Part shown: piece by piece, positions 52,804 through 61,876 of the stretch
How the letters are laid out: the number at the start of each line of letters is the position of its first letter
Numbering within the stretch: the stretch's first letter is position 1
Assembly: GCF_000983115.1 (NCBI RefSeq)
Contig: NZ_CGIH01000020.1
Location: 1-64,000, forward strand
Reading direction: 5' to 3'
Length of the DNA: 64,000 nucleotides
From: Syntrophomonas zehnderi OL-4
Lineage (GTDB): Bacteria > Bacillota > Syntrophomonadia > Syntrophomonadales > Syntrophomonadaceae
Notes under the pieces: generated by a model
Told to the model about the DNA's origin: nothing
The model's input: only the letters and a program-made list of their open reading frames with translations
Databases searched by the model: none
Translations under genes and position numbers: made by a program

Positions 52804-53322
52804 CGCTTCCGGTGCGGTAACCCCATTTATCAGGTACGCAATAAAACAAGATTATCCGCCGGGTAGCGGAAGCTTTAGCTTCCGGTGTGGGATACCATTT
52901 ATCAGGTACGCAATAAAACAAGATTATCCGCCAGGTAGCGGAAGCTTTAGCTTCCGGTGTGGGAACCCATTTATCAGGTACGCAATAAAACAAGATTATC
53001 CGCCGGGTAGCGGAAGCTTTAGCTTCCGGTGCGGGAACCCATTTATCAGGTACGCAATAAAACAAGATTATCCGCCGGGTAGCGGAAGCTTTAGCTTCCG
53101 GTGCGGTAAACCCATTTATCAGGTACGCAATAAGACAAGATTATCCGCCAGGTAGCGGAAGCTTTAGCTTCCGGTGTGGGAATCCATTTATCAGGTACGC
53201 AATAAAACAAGATTATCCGCCGGGTAGCGGAAGCTTTAGCTTCCGGTGCGGGAACCCATTTATCAGGTACGCAATAAAACAAGATTATCCGCCAGGTAGC
53301 GGAAGCTTTAGCTTCCGGTGGG
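52804..53322. repeat. Array of seven 72-bp tandem repeats
   Basis: CAGGTACGC recurs at 52831, 52903, 52975, 53047, 53120, 53192 and 53264, so units are 72 bp (one is 73). Each unit holds CCATTTATCAGGTACGCAAT, ACAAGATTATCCGCC and the hairpin CGGAAGCT-TT-AGCTTCCG. Differences between units are single bases (GCCGGGT/GCCAGGT, GTGCGGG/GTGTGGG, AAAACAAG/AAGACAAG). A partial unit starts it. Because 72 is divisible by three, several frames stay open, but no ribosome site or protein family supports coding. It lies between the convergent importer and ADH genes. Confidence 0.92.
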
Positions 53323-53390
53323 AAGCATGTATCACGCAACCATTTTCATGAGTGCTTGCACCTTTCGGATTCTACATATGTGAGGACCAA

Positions 53391-53425
53391 AGGGGGCGGG
53401 GTTACAAAAACAAACCCCGCCCCCT
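53391..53425. terminator. Intrinsic terminator at the ADH gene end
   Basis: Perfect 13-bp arms AGGGGGCGGGGTT and AACCCCGCCCCCT flank ACAAAAACA; TTTT follows on the plus strand. It lies 12 bp beyond the minus-strand ADH stop and likely works in both directions. Confidence 0.8.
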
Positions 53426-53437
53426 GTTTTAACAGCA

Positions 53438-54634
53438 TTATTTTGACTCGGGAAAAACCGTGTTAATTATTGATTTAATGGTATCATCCGGTATGGGATA
53501 CAGCATAGCCGTGGGATCACCTTTTATCGCCCCCAACATTATCTCTTTTCCTTGGGCGTCCAGAGGTTGTTCAAATTGCGGTTTAAACCCGCATTCCTTC
53601 ATTAGTTGCAAGACCCTTTCCCGAATCAGAGCCACCAGCTCCACCGAATCATTACTGCTGGTTTTTACTCCAAAAGCATCGGCTAATTCCTGGGCTTTGG
53701 GCATGTAATGCCAGGGCATATGTTCCATGCAGGCAGACATACCTACGCCTACGGCCTGACCATGGGGGATACGCAACTGACCGCCGGCCGCATGGGCGAC
53801 ATTATGAATCGGAAACATCATTCCGCCCATGGCAAAACCCATGATAGACATATTGCTGGCGGCCAGCATCTTGGTGCGGGCTTCCAGGTTTTTGCCATCG
53901 TTGACGGCTATAGGGAGGTATTCAACGATTAATTTTATAGCCTGAATGCTTAGGGCATCAGCCATACAATTGGCCTCCGGCGAAGTAAGTCCTTCCACCG
54001 CATGCCCCAAGGCGTCCAGCCCGGTGGCGGCTGTCATTGCCGGGGGCAGACCTACGGTCAGATCAGGATCTAAAAGGGCTATATCCGCAGCTATATAGGG
54101 GTGCATAACATCCCCTTTCACCTTGTCATCTTCATTGTATATAACTGCCAGGGGTGATACCTCGGATCCGGTGCCGGCAGTTGTAGGTATGAACACACTC
54201 GGTACCCCTAAGGGCTGCCCCAGGGGACGAATATAAGGGCCCAGATTACCGGGCATCAGTTTTTTTATGTCGGTTTCGCCCATGCCTAAGAGCATTTTAA
54301 CTCCTTTGGCGGAATCCATTACACTGCCGCCCCCCAAAACCAGCATGCCATCAAGTGCATTTTCCCGATACCAGCGAGCGCAATCGTTAATTAGGCGCAT
54401 ACCGGCATCCTGCTCAATTTTATCGTAGATGCCGACCAGTTTGACACCGCCCTGCATTACAAAAATATCTTTAACCATGTCGACGATGCCAGCCTGAACC
54501 AACCCCTGATCGGTAATTATGCCAACCCGTTTACAACCCATTTCCATAAAACGCTGGGCCGTAAAGGTGCGACAACCCGAGCCTACTTCCACCAGGGTTT
54601 TATATTCCCATACAAAATATTTCGGTATTGCCAT
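53438..54634 (-). CDS. Iron-containing alcohol dehydrogenase
   Basis: This 398-residue group III alcohol dehydrogenase interconverts alcohols and aldehydes with NAD(P)H. GGGSVMDSAKG binds the cofactor. PTTAGTGSEVSPLAVI, GLDALGHAVEG (metal His) and HNVAHAAGG...IPHGQAVGVGM (metal His) are conserved. ATG 54634 sits 8 bp after GGAGGT; the open frame starts at TTG 54640. It is 18 bp downstream of the aldehyde dehydrogenase gene on the same strand, so the pair can link an alcohol to an acid. Confidence 0.93.
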   Translation of the reverse strand: MAIPKYFVWEYKTLVEVGSGCRTFTAQRFMEMGCKRVGIITDQGLVQAGIVDMVKDIFVMQGGVKLVGIYDKIEQDAGMRLINDCARWYRENALDGMLVLGGGSVMDSAKGVKMLLGMGETDIKKLMPGNLGPYIRPLGQPLGVPSVFIPTTAGTGSEVSPLAVIYNEDDKVKGDVMHPYIAADIALLDPDLTVGLPPAMTAATGLDALGHAVEGLTSPEANCMADALSIQAIKLIVEYLPIAVNDGKNLEARTKMLAASNMSIMGFAMGGMMFPIHNVAHAAGGQLRIPHGQAVGVGMSACMEHMPWHYMPKAQELADAFGVKTSSNDSVELVALIRERVLQLMKECGFKPQFEQPLDAQGKEIMLGAIKGDPTAMLYPIPDDTIKSIINTVFPESK

Positions 54635-54652
54635 TTTCAAATACCTCCTTAT

Positions 54653-56173
54653 CTAGCGGTTAAATCCAAATAAAGAATAAACAAAGTGGCTGTTCACATC
54701 CGGACTGAGATCCTGACAGATATGTTTCACTTCACTGTAAGCCATCAAGGCATGGTAACAGTTTTCCCGGCCGTAGCCGCTTTCTTTATAACCGCCAAAA
54801 GGAACATCAGGACGCAGTATGTGCCAGGTATTGATCCACACACTGCCGGTACGCATACGCTTGGCCACCTGCTGCGCCCGGGTGGCATTGGTGCTGCATA
54901 CTCCTCCGCCCAGGCCATAAGGACTGTCATTAGCGATAGCAATGGCTTCATCCAGATCATCATACGGCAGGACACATTGTACCGGACCAAATATTTCTTC
55001 GCGCACATGCTGCATGGAATTGTCGCAGTCAATAAATATAGTAGGTTCGTGGAAGAAACCATCATCATAGATGCCGCCGGACATACGGCTACCGCCGTAG
55101 GCGATCTGGGCTCCGGCGTCTTTGCCGATTTGAATATAATTCATGATAGTATTTAATTGTTCCTGAGAAGCAATCGGCCCCATATCAGTTGCCAGATCCA
55201 TCTGATCGCCTATATTTAATTTTTTTATCTTTTCAATCATCTTATCGACCAATTGATCCTGCATTTTACGGGGGACTAGCAAACGGGTGCCGGATTCACA
55301 GACCTGACCGCTGTGGGTTAGAAAAGCCAGCAGGGTCATACTGGCAGCCATATCAATATCGGCATCATCCAGGACAATAAGAGGTGATTTGCCCCCTAAC
55401 TCCAGGGTTACCCGCTTGATACCGTCAGCCGCCAGATGGGCAATCTGTCTGCCTACTTCGGTGGAGCCGGTAAAGCCGATCTTATCTACCTGAGGGTGTG
55501 CTGCCAGGTAATTGCCGATTGAGGAGCCGGGACCGGAGATAACGTTGAATACCCCTGGTGGTATGCCTGCATCTGTTAAGATTTTAGCTAACTCCAGGGT
55601 TGTTACCGGTGTGATGCTGGCCGGTTTCATAACGATGCTGTTGCCCATAGCCAAAGCTGGGGCAAATTTATAAGCCGCTAAGATCATGGGGAAATTCCAG
55701 GGGGTAATTCCGGCGCAGACTCCAATCGGCTCTCGTATTACATAACTGTGCATAGGGGCTACCCAGGGGGGACAGATGGCATGTTCGACTGCAGGCATTT
55801 GTTTTAGGATAGCTGCTGACATGGCCAGGGAACCAGCCACAGACATAACATCCACAAAACCGGTTCGGCGCATGGTGGCTCCCGAAGTTAAAGATTCCAG
55901 GTAAGCCAGCCGGTCCTTGTTGGCGATAACAGCCATGGTAGCATTAGTAAGAACTGCGACTTTTTCATCAATGGATTTGTTCGCCCATATGCCGGATTCA
56001 AAAGCTCTTCGAGCCGAATGCAATGCCTTATCTACATCGCCAGGGGTAGCCCTGGGAACTTGGGCCACCACTTCCCGGTTAGCAGGATTGATAACGTCCA
56101 TCATCTCACCTGACTCACCGGGTGTCCATTGACCATCAATGAACAATTGGTATTTAAGCACTTCCTTACTCAA
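54653..56173 (-). CDS. NAD(P)-dependent aldehyde dehydrogenase
   Basis: This roughly 506-residue ALDH oxidises aldehydes to acids. GITPWNFPM, GFTGSTEVGRQIA, the general base Glu in TLELGGKSPLIV, and the nucleophile Cys in SGQVCESGTR are all in place. VPFGGYKESGYGREN ends the domain. TTG 56173 is placed 8 bp after GGGAGG; a frame-opening TTG at 56191 would hide that site. First gene of an ALDH-ADH pair. Confidence 0.93.
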   Translation of the reverse strand: MSKEVLKYQLFIDGQWTPGESGEMMDVINPANREVVAQVPRATPGDVDKALHSARRAFESGIWANKSIDEKVAVLTNATMAVIANKDRLAYLESLTSGATMRRTGFVDVMSVAGSLAMSAAILKQMPAVEHAICPPWVAPMHSYVIREPIGVCAGITPWNFPMILAAYKFAPALAMGNSIVMKPASITPVTTLELAKILTDAGIPPGVFNVISGPGSSIGNYLAAHPQVDKIGFTGSTEVGRQIAHLAADGIKRVTLELGGKSPLIVLDDADIDMAASMTLLAFLTHSGQVCESGTRLLVPRKMQDQLVDKMIEKIKKLNIGDQMDLATDMGPIASQEQLNTIMNYIQIGKDAGAQIAYGGSRMSGGIYDDGFFHEPTIFIDCDNSMQHVREEIFGPVQCVLPYDDLDEAIAIANDSPYGLGGGVCSTNATRAQQVAKRMRTGSVWINTWHILRPDVPFGGYKESGYGRENCYHALMAYSEVKHICQDLSPDVNSHFVYSLFGFNR

Positions 56174-56722
56174 AAGCAAAACCTCCCTCACTCAAATCTA
56201 TCCCATCGGTCGACTGACCGAATGAGAATCCCCCAAATCAGGTCTTGTCCAGGCATGAATCTAATACTATTAATGCCTGAGCTAGAAGTTCGGTCATATA
56301 TCGTTTACTGGTATGGCTGCAGGATCCAGGCGCCCTGAGATGATCAAATTATCCGGTCAACCAACCAGCAAGCGGGATAAACTAAAATCCTTTCCGGAGA
56401 CTGGGACTACCATGTTTTAGCAGTCTCCGGTCGGAAAAGTTCTGCTCCCTGACAGATTTTAAAAGTCAATGTCGGTAGTTTTGGTTGTATCATGAATAAA
56501 ATCGACTGGAGGTGAATTTTTATATTGCTTAGTTGCCTAAACAAATGTTTAAACATAGTAATAGACCGAAAAAGCTATACCGGAATTCGGTCAAGGTACT
56601 AAACTTTTGTTTATATCCCCCTGTTTTTTGTTTAGAACACTGCTCAGGTGCTTAGAAGCTTGTTTAGAAGATCGGTTGAATCCGGAATTTATTATTAGCA
56701 GGATGGAGATTCACTATAGTTG
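56174..56722. other. Intergenic stretch upstream of ALDH-ADH
   Basis: About 550 bp contain an inverted repeat CCGGAGACTG/CAGTCTCCGG (56394-56403 and 56421-56430, perfect 10-bp arms) that may end the upstream gene or bind a regulator. TGTTTA-containing words recur between 56540 and 56670. I found no gene and no -24/-12 promoter. Confidence 0.45.
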
Positions 56723-58033
56723 TTACCTGGTTTTTAACAAAGCCAACAGGTGTTCTTTTTTATTAAGAGTAGGATTTTCCACTACTTTATCCAGCAGGTA
56801 TTCCAGGGCTTCGCCTATTTCCTTGCCGGTAGGGTACAGGGGCATTAGATCATAACCGCTGATATCCAGATCATGAGTGGTCAGCGGTTCCTTTCGGGAG
56901 ATAACTTCCCAGCAGCGGTTTCTGACAGATGTAATTCGGGCCACATCCCGGCCGGATAGTTCAGAACCTTTGATATCAGCCAGCTGCAACTCAAAAAGGT
57001 TATCCACATTGCTCGGTCCAACCCGGCGGATAAGGCGTTTAATACTTAGTTCGGTTACGTTTTCATAACTGTTCATGTGTTCTCTTATCAGCACACATAC
57101 GGCACTTATCGTTTTTGAATCAAAGTTCAGCCGGGTCAGCACTTCCCGGGCAGTTTTGCTGCCGCCGACCGCATGTCCATAACAATGTCCTTCACCGAAC
57201 TCATCAATCGTCAGACAACCAGGTTTGTCGATATCATGGAAGAGAGCCGCCAACCTGAGGGTCAGGTTGGGTTTACAGTGATCCAAAACGACCAGGGTGT
57301 GTTCGAATACATCTTTGTCATGAAAAGAACTGTGGGTATCAAAACCGATTGCCGGTATGAGTTCAGGTATAATTTGCTCCAAAAGCCCCAGCTCCAGCAT
57401 CCTCCGAATAGCGAGGGAGGGTCTATCGGTAAGCAGGATTTGGGTTAACTCATTGCTGACCTTTTCGGAATTTTTAAATGCTTCCGGATCATTAAAGGAG
57501 CGAATGGCTTCGATCAGTTCGTCATCCATGGTAAATCCAAATTGGGATTCGAATCTGATGGCCCGCAGAATCCTTACGGTATCTTCTTTAATGCTGTGAG
57601 CCGGATCCCGGGCGCACTTGATAAGTTTGTTTTCAATATCGTTAACACCGTTTAAAAGGTCTACTAACCCGGCTTGGTCGTTATATGCAAGTGTGTTCAT
57701 GGTGAAATCGTTTTGTCTTACTTCTTCGGCGATATCATTGGAGAAGCGATGCTCGGTGCCAGTTCGAAACGTACTGACGTTATAGCTTTCCCCCTGATAG
57801 ATAAGGGATACCGTACTGTAATCGCGGATAGCCGGAATGGCTGAGAAGCCCTGGTGATCATCAAAGAGGGCAACAATATCCGATGGGAGGGCATTGGTCG
57901 TAATGTCCCATTTTATGGGTTTCAATCCCAGAAGGGTATCCCTGATACAGGCGCCATAGATAAATGCTTGATATCCTTCCGTTTGCAGTGTATCCATTAT
58001 TAGTTTGACATTTATCGGTATCTCTATTTGCAT
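56723..58033 (-). CDS. CCA-adding-enzyme-like protein with degenerate nucleotidyltransferase motifs
   Basis: This 436-residue class-II CCA tRNA nucleotidyltransferase homologue has the HD domain (VFEHTLVVLDHC, LAALFHDIDKP). The polymerase head is altered: GGAVRD reads GACIRD (27-32), the metal-binding DxD reads KWD (41-43), and RRDFTINAMA reads QNDFTMNTLA. EDTVRILRAIRFESQFGF (ATP-site helix) is intact. Loss of one of two catalytic aspartates argues against normal CCA addition; the HD phosphohydrolase site could still work. ATG 58033 follows GGAGGAG. The hemerythrin gene is 56 bp upstream. Confidence 0.85.
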   Translation of the reverse strand: MQIEIPINVKLIMDTLQTEGYQAFIYGACIRDTLLGLKPIKWDITTNALPSDIVALFDDHQGFSAIPAIRDYSTVSLIYQGESYNVSTFRTGTEHRFSNDIAEEVRQNDFTMNTLAYNDQAGLVDLLNGVNDIENKLIKCARDPAHSIKEDTVRILRAIRFESQFGFTMDDELIEAIRSFNDPEAFKNSEKVSNELTQILLTDRPSLAIRRMLELGLLEQIIPELIPAIGFDTHSSFHDKDVFEHTLVVLDHCKPNLTLRLAALFHDIDKPGCLTIDEFGEGHCYGHAVGGSKTAREVLTRLNFDSKTISAVCVLIREHMNSYENVTELSIKRLIRRVGPSNVDNLFELQLADIKGSELSGRDVARITSVRNRCWEVISRKEPLTTHDLDISGYDLMPLYPTGKEIGEALEYLLDKVVENPTLNKKEHLLALLKTR

Positions 58034-58089
58034 ACGGCACTCCTCCAATCATTGGCGAAACTACGAACAGATGCAAGAATATAACTAAG

Positions 58090-58479
58090 CTATATCACAT
58101 AATTTTTGTCCTGGCCCAGGATATGTTCACTTATCCAATTGACGATAAAATCAAGCACCTCTATTAAATATTTTTCGGGATCAGCATCTATCTTGCGAAG
58201 ATCAGTATTATTAATTTTTTCAATGAAATCATCATGCATCACCTTATGCGATAGTAATTTTCTGTAACCGATACTCTGCATATATTGTTCTTCTGTCTGA
58301 AAATGATAAATCGCATAATCCTTAAGTTCTTCCAGGATAGTCACGATATTATCGTATTTATCCACGGAAAACTGATCCTTTAAAAGGGCATAGGCTTGAC
58401 CGGCTATCTCAAAAAGTTTGCGGTGCTGTTCATCGATATTGTCTATCCCCAAGCGATACTCATCTTTCCATTCAATCAT
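58090..58479 (-). CDS. Bacteriohemerythrin
   Basis: This 129-residue four-helix non-heme diiron O2-binding protein shows the expected ligands: His in NIDEQHRKLF, His and Glu in YHFQTEEQYM, two His in HKVMHDDF, and His-x4-Asp in HILGQDKNY. In anaerobes and microaerophiles it sequesters or senses oxygen. ATG 58479 has GGAGGGAT upstream. It is on the same strand as, and just before, the CCA-like gene. Confidence 0.93.
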   Translation of the reverse strand: MIEWKDEYRLGIDNIDEQHRKLFEIAGQAYALLKDQFSVDKYDNIVTILEELKDYAIYHFQTEEQYMQSIGYRKLLSHKVMHDDFIEKINNTDLRKIDADPEKYLIEVLDFIVNWISEHILGQDKNYVI

Positions 58480-58833
58480 CAAAGATCCCTCCAATTAAGT
58501 AAAATTCAGGAACGTATATATTAATTGTAGCACGCTGACATAAGTATACGAACAATAATTTTAGTTTTAAACGAAAATAGATCGCCGGGAGAGAATGGAT
58601 TCAGGAAAATGATTATAATTTACAAGCTGAAGAAAATGACCTTTGGTGTAGGCAAATATTTATATTGAAGATGTATAACAAAGCCATAATCTTGTCTATA
58701 ATCCTAAAACATAGTACAATCATATTATCCTATTAGCAGCTAAACTAACACAACGCTTAAGCCCATTTTTAAACACTGTTAGCGCAGTGTTTATTCATTT
58801 TATATAAGTTGTGCACAAGAGGAGATGATGGTA
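58480..58833. other. Divergent promoter region of hemerythrin and degV genes
   Basis: This is AT-rich sequence without a gene. AAACACTG-TTAGCG-CAGTGTTT (58771-58792) is a perfect 8-bp hairpin 40 bp before the degV start and may be an operator. Confidence 0.4.
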
Positions 58834-59685
58834 ATGGGAAAAATCAGAATCTATGCTGATAATGCCTGTGATCTGGATAAAGATATTCTGGATGAATACG
58901 GTATCAAACTTATGTACATAACGGTAACCGTAAAGGGCAAAACCTATCGGGATCGCCTGGATCTTGAGCCGTCCCGATTTTACGAAATGCTCGAGGAACC
59001 CGGTGTTATGCCCACCACTGCTCAGATCAATCCCGCTGAGTTCCAGGCGGAATTTGAAAAGGTGTTAAAGGAAAGTGATGATGAAATAATATACATAGCA
59101 TTTTCCTCCGGGTTGAGCGGCACCTATCAATCAGCCTGCATCGCCCGGGATATGCTTGACCCTAATCGCTTAACCGTGATCGATTCCAAAAGTGCTTCGG
59201 TAGGCTACGGTCTGACCGTTCTGCGTGCGGCTAAGGCAGTCCAGGCTGGTATGAGCAAAGCCGAGGTCATAAAGGAAATAGAAGATAATATCAAGAGGAT
59301 TCAACATATTTTTATTGTGGGCAATTTTGATATGCTCAAACGCGGCGGACGCGTTAGCGCAACCTCCGCTGCTATAGGCAACCTGCTTAATATCAAATTG
59401 ATCCTGCACTTTGTGGATGGGAAAATTATTCCGCTGGAAAAAGCGCATGGTTTAAAGAAAGCCAAAAAACGAATGCTGGAGATAATGGATGAAAGAGGCT
59501 ATGAGCTGAAAAATCAAGTAATTGGGATAAATCACTCCAATGATCTGGAAGGTGCCCTGATTATAAAAGAACTGATCGAGGAGAAATTCGGCTGCAGCCA
59601 GTTTGTAATCTCCGAGATCGGAGCCAGCATTGGCTCGCACGTAGGAGCAGGTACCTATTCAGTATTCTTTTTAACTCCCCCTTAA
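58834..59685 (+). CDS. DegV family fatty-acid-binding protein
   Basis: This 283-residue DegV protein binds a fatty acid between two lobes; in Staphylococcus relatives (FakB) it presents the fatty acid to the kinase FakA. IYADNACDLDKDILDEYGI opens lobe 1. MPTTAQINPAEF and IAFSSGLSGTYQSA hold the carboxylate-binding Thr/Ser residues. GGRVSATSAAIGNLLNIKLIL and GASIGSHVGAGTY are in lobe 2. ATG 58834 is taken because GAGGAG is 9 bp away; 58825 and 58828 are alternatives. Next to an acyl-CoA ligase, a lipid role fits. Confidence 0.88.
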   Translation: MGKIRIYADNACDLDKDILDEYGIKLMYITVTVKGKTYRDRLDLEPSRFYEMLEEPGVMPTTAQINPAEFQAEFEKVLKESDDEIIYIAFSSGLSGTYQSACIARDMLDPNRLTVIDSKSASVGYGLTVLRAAKAVQAGMSKAEVIKEIEDNIKRIQHIFIVGNFDMLKRGGRVSATSAAIGNLLNIKLILHFVDGKIIPLEKAHGLKKAKKRMLEIMDERGYELKNQVIGINHSNDLEGALIIKELIEEKFGCSQFVISEIGASIGSHVGAGTYSVFFLTPP

Positions 59686-59694
59686 AAAAGAGTG

Positions 59695-59796
59695 CCCGGC
59701 ACTCAATTGTTGAAAAGGGAGCAGGCCAAGAAAGTGAAAACGGAGTCGTGTTTAGCCATATTACGTTTCTGGCTGTTCAACACATTGAGTGCCGGG
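59695..59796. repeat. 102-bp foldback element between convergent genes
   Basis: CCCGGCACTCAAT plus TGTTGAA at the left is mirrored by TTCAACA plus ATTGAGTGCCGGG at the right, about 20 bp with one bulge. Inner pieces (GGCCAAGAAA / TTTCTGGC) extend pairing. It could be a small non-autonomous mobile element or a bidirectional terminator. Confidence 0.65.
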
Positions 59797-59805
59797 TGTG
59801 AGTGC

Positions 59806-61488
59806 TTAGGAAATACAGGACAATTCCCTTTGTTTCTCCTCCTCTTTGAGAATTTTACGGGCGACCTTGCCGGTAGGCCCTTTAGGCAAGCTATCCCGGA
59901 ATTCTATGATGCGGGGGTATTTGTAGGGAGCCATCTGCCCTCTAGCCCATTCGATCAATTCCTTTTCCGTAATTTTGCCGTCCCATTCCGGTCTTAGAAC
60001 TACAAAGGCTTTCACCAGCTCACCCTTGACTTCATGAGGTACGCCGATAACACAACACTCTAGTATGGCCGGATGGCCGTACATGTATTCTTCTACTTCG
60101 GCCGGGAAGATGCTGTAGGCCGACGACTTGATCATTTCCTTTAATCGTCCGCAAATATATAGATACCCGTCTTCATCCATTTTTACTATATCTCCGGTTC
60201 GAACCCAGCCATCTCCCAGAAAGGTTTCAGCAGTGCCTGCGGGGTTGTTCCAATACCCGATTCCGCAGCTGGGTCCCTTAACCCACAGTTCTCCTTCTTC
60301 GCCTATAGGCACGTCTTTGCTTAAGTCATCTATATCAACTATGCGCAGATCAATTTGCGGCATGGGCAGTCCAATACTGCCTAGTTTAGCGGCCTCAATG
60401 GGATTAAAGGATACGGTGGCAGTCGTTTCGCTCATACCGTAACCTTCACACAGCGTAATACCCATTTCCAGATATTTGTTAAATACGGCCTGGGGTAACG
60501 TAGCTCCGCCAATGCCAAAATTATATAAACTGGAAATATCATATTCACTGAAACTGGGGTGGCTGGCAAGGTAGATTACCATAGGGGTGGCCAGTACACT
60601 GTAGTTAGCCTGATATTTTTCAACAATTTGCAGAAATGCAACGGGGTCAAAACGAGTAATAATGCATAAGGTGCTGCCAAGAAAAGCTGTCGTTAAGAGG
60701 TGGTCGTTCATACCGGTAATGTGAAACATCGGTAACATACCTACCTGAACGGTATCTACTGTATTTGCTGTATGAGCCGTATTTATAAATGCCCCGTTTA
60801 ATAGATTCATATGGGTAAGCATAGCTCCTTTGGGTTTTCCGGTGGTACCTGAAGTATATTGGAGTAAAGCTACATCGTTAATATCTACGTCAGCCATTTC
60901 CTGCAGTGGTTCACTGGCCATGAATTCCTGCCAACTAATGGTGCCCGGATATTTAATGCCCTTGGACATCAAGTCGGCGGGAAAAGCCGGATATGGATCT
61001 GACGGCAGGTATTCATCCAGTGAAGTAACGATCACATTTTCGACCGCCGGAATCTGATCCTTGATCTCATTAAGTACCGGCACTACCGATTCCTCAATAA
61101 TAAGCACCTTGGCTCCGCTATCATTTAGTATGTAACGTACCTCTCCGGCCTTATAGGCAGGGCTGATGGCTGTAACAATAGCGCCCAGGCAATGAGCTGC
61201 GAAAAATGAAATTACGAATTGGGGACAATTCTGCATCCCCAGGTAAACCCGATCCCCTTTTTCGACTCCCAGCTTTTGCAGCCCTCCCGCAGCTCGCATT
61301 AATAAGTCTCTCAGTTCATCCCAGGTAATTATCTGACCATAGAAGACAATGGCCGGTCGCTGACGGTGACGAATAGTATTGGTGTACAGATGATGAAACA
61401 AAGGATCTCGGCCGTGCTGATAGCCTTCCTTGACCCAGCTGATAGTCCAGCTTTTCTCCCAGATTCGATCCATTGGTTCGATTTCCAT
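59806..61488 (-). CDS. Acyl-CoA ligase (AMP-forming, fatty-acid type)
   Basis: This 560-residue adenylate-forming enzyme activates a carboxylic acid to acyl-CoA. The P-loop YTSGTTGKPKGAMLTH, GYGMSETTA, and WVRTGDIVKMDEDGYLYICGRLKEMIK are present, and the catalytic C-terminal Lys is in GPTGKVARK. Chain length is not defined by sequence; the surrounding genes suggest fatty or short-chain acids. ATG 61488 sits behind AAAGGGGG. Convergent with degV, divergent from the CoA-transferase at 61877. Confidence 0.9.
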   Translation of the reverse strand: MEIEPMDRIWEKSWTISWVKEGYQHGRDPLFHHLYTNTIRHRQRPAIVFYGQIITWDELRDLLMRAAGGLQKLGVEKGDRVYLGMQNCPQFVISFFAAHCLGAIVTAISPAYKAGEVRYILNDSGAKVLIIEESVVPVLNEIKDQIPAVENVIVTSLDEYLPSDPYPAFPADLMSKGIKYPGTISWQEFMASEPLQEMADVDINDVALLQYTSGTTGKPKGAMLTHMNLLNGAFINTAHTANTVDTVQVGMLPMFHITGMNDHLLTTAFLGSTLCIITRFDPVAFLQIVEKYQANYSVLATPMVIYLASHPSFSEYDISSLYNFGIGGATLPQAVFNKYLEMGITLCEGYGMSETTATVSFNPIEAAKLGSIGLPMPQIDLRIVDIDDLSKDVPIGEEGELWVKGPSCGIGYWNNPAGTAETFLGDGWVRTGDIVKMDEDGYLYICGRLKEMIKSSAYSIFPAEVEEYMYGHPAILECCVIGVPHEVKGELVKAFVVLRPEWDGKITEKELIEWARGQMAPYKYPRIIEFRDSLPKGPTGKVARKILKEEEKQRELSCIS

Positions 61489-61876
61489 AAACAACAACCC
61501 CCTTTGTAAGTAATTTTCCGACAATTAATTTGTATTTATAATAATTATAGCAATATTACAAATAATAATTAATTATAACATTGTGATATATAATCTAAAT
61601 TTTCAACCAATTTCGACAATTATTTAACATAAAAACATATGACGGAGGTTTTCCAGCGCCTGTTACCATCTGTGTCTCACAAATCTTGGGGTTTAGACAT
61701 TACTAAAAGCTTAAAAGATATATTAATAAAAATATACAATGTCAAATTAAAATATTATTGAAATAAATAGAGGATTTTTTAGCTTTTGATAGAATACTTT
61801 GACGTAATAGTGCGAAGAGTGATAGAGCACTATGTAATTGGAAATAATGTATAAAAAATGAGGAGGGAAATTATTC
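61489..61876. other. AT-rich divergent promoter region
   Basis: About 390 bp between the acyl-CoA ligase and the CoA-transferase hold no gene. The sequence is very AT-rich and presumably contains both promoters. I could not place boxes with confidence. Confidence 0.35.

Noticed and set aside
52748-53155. 135-codon frame (and minus-strand frames of 88 and 82 codons) across the tandem array
   Set aside because: They exist only because the unit length is divisible by three. There is no ribosome site, and the plus frame overlaps the permease gene and is broken by the 73-bp unit.
52804-53322. Regular direct repeats suggesting a CRISPR array
   Set aside because: The whole 72-bp unit is repeated, with no variable spacers, and no cas genes are near.
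60185-60205. GGTTCGAACCC resembling a tRNA T-loop
   Set aside because: It lies inside the acyl-CoA ligase gene, and no acceptor stem or cloverleaf surrounds it.
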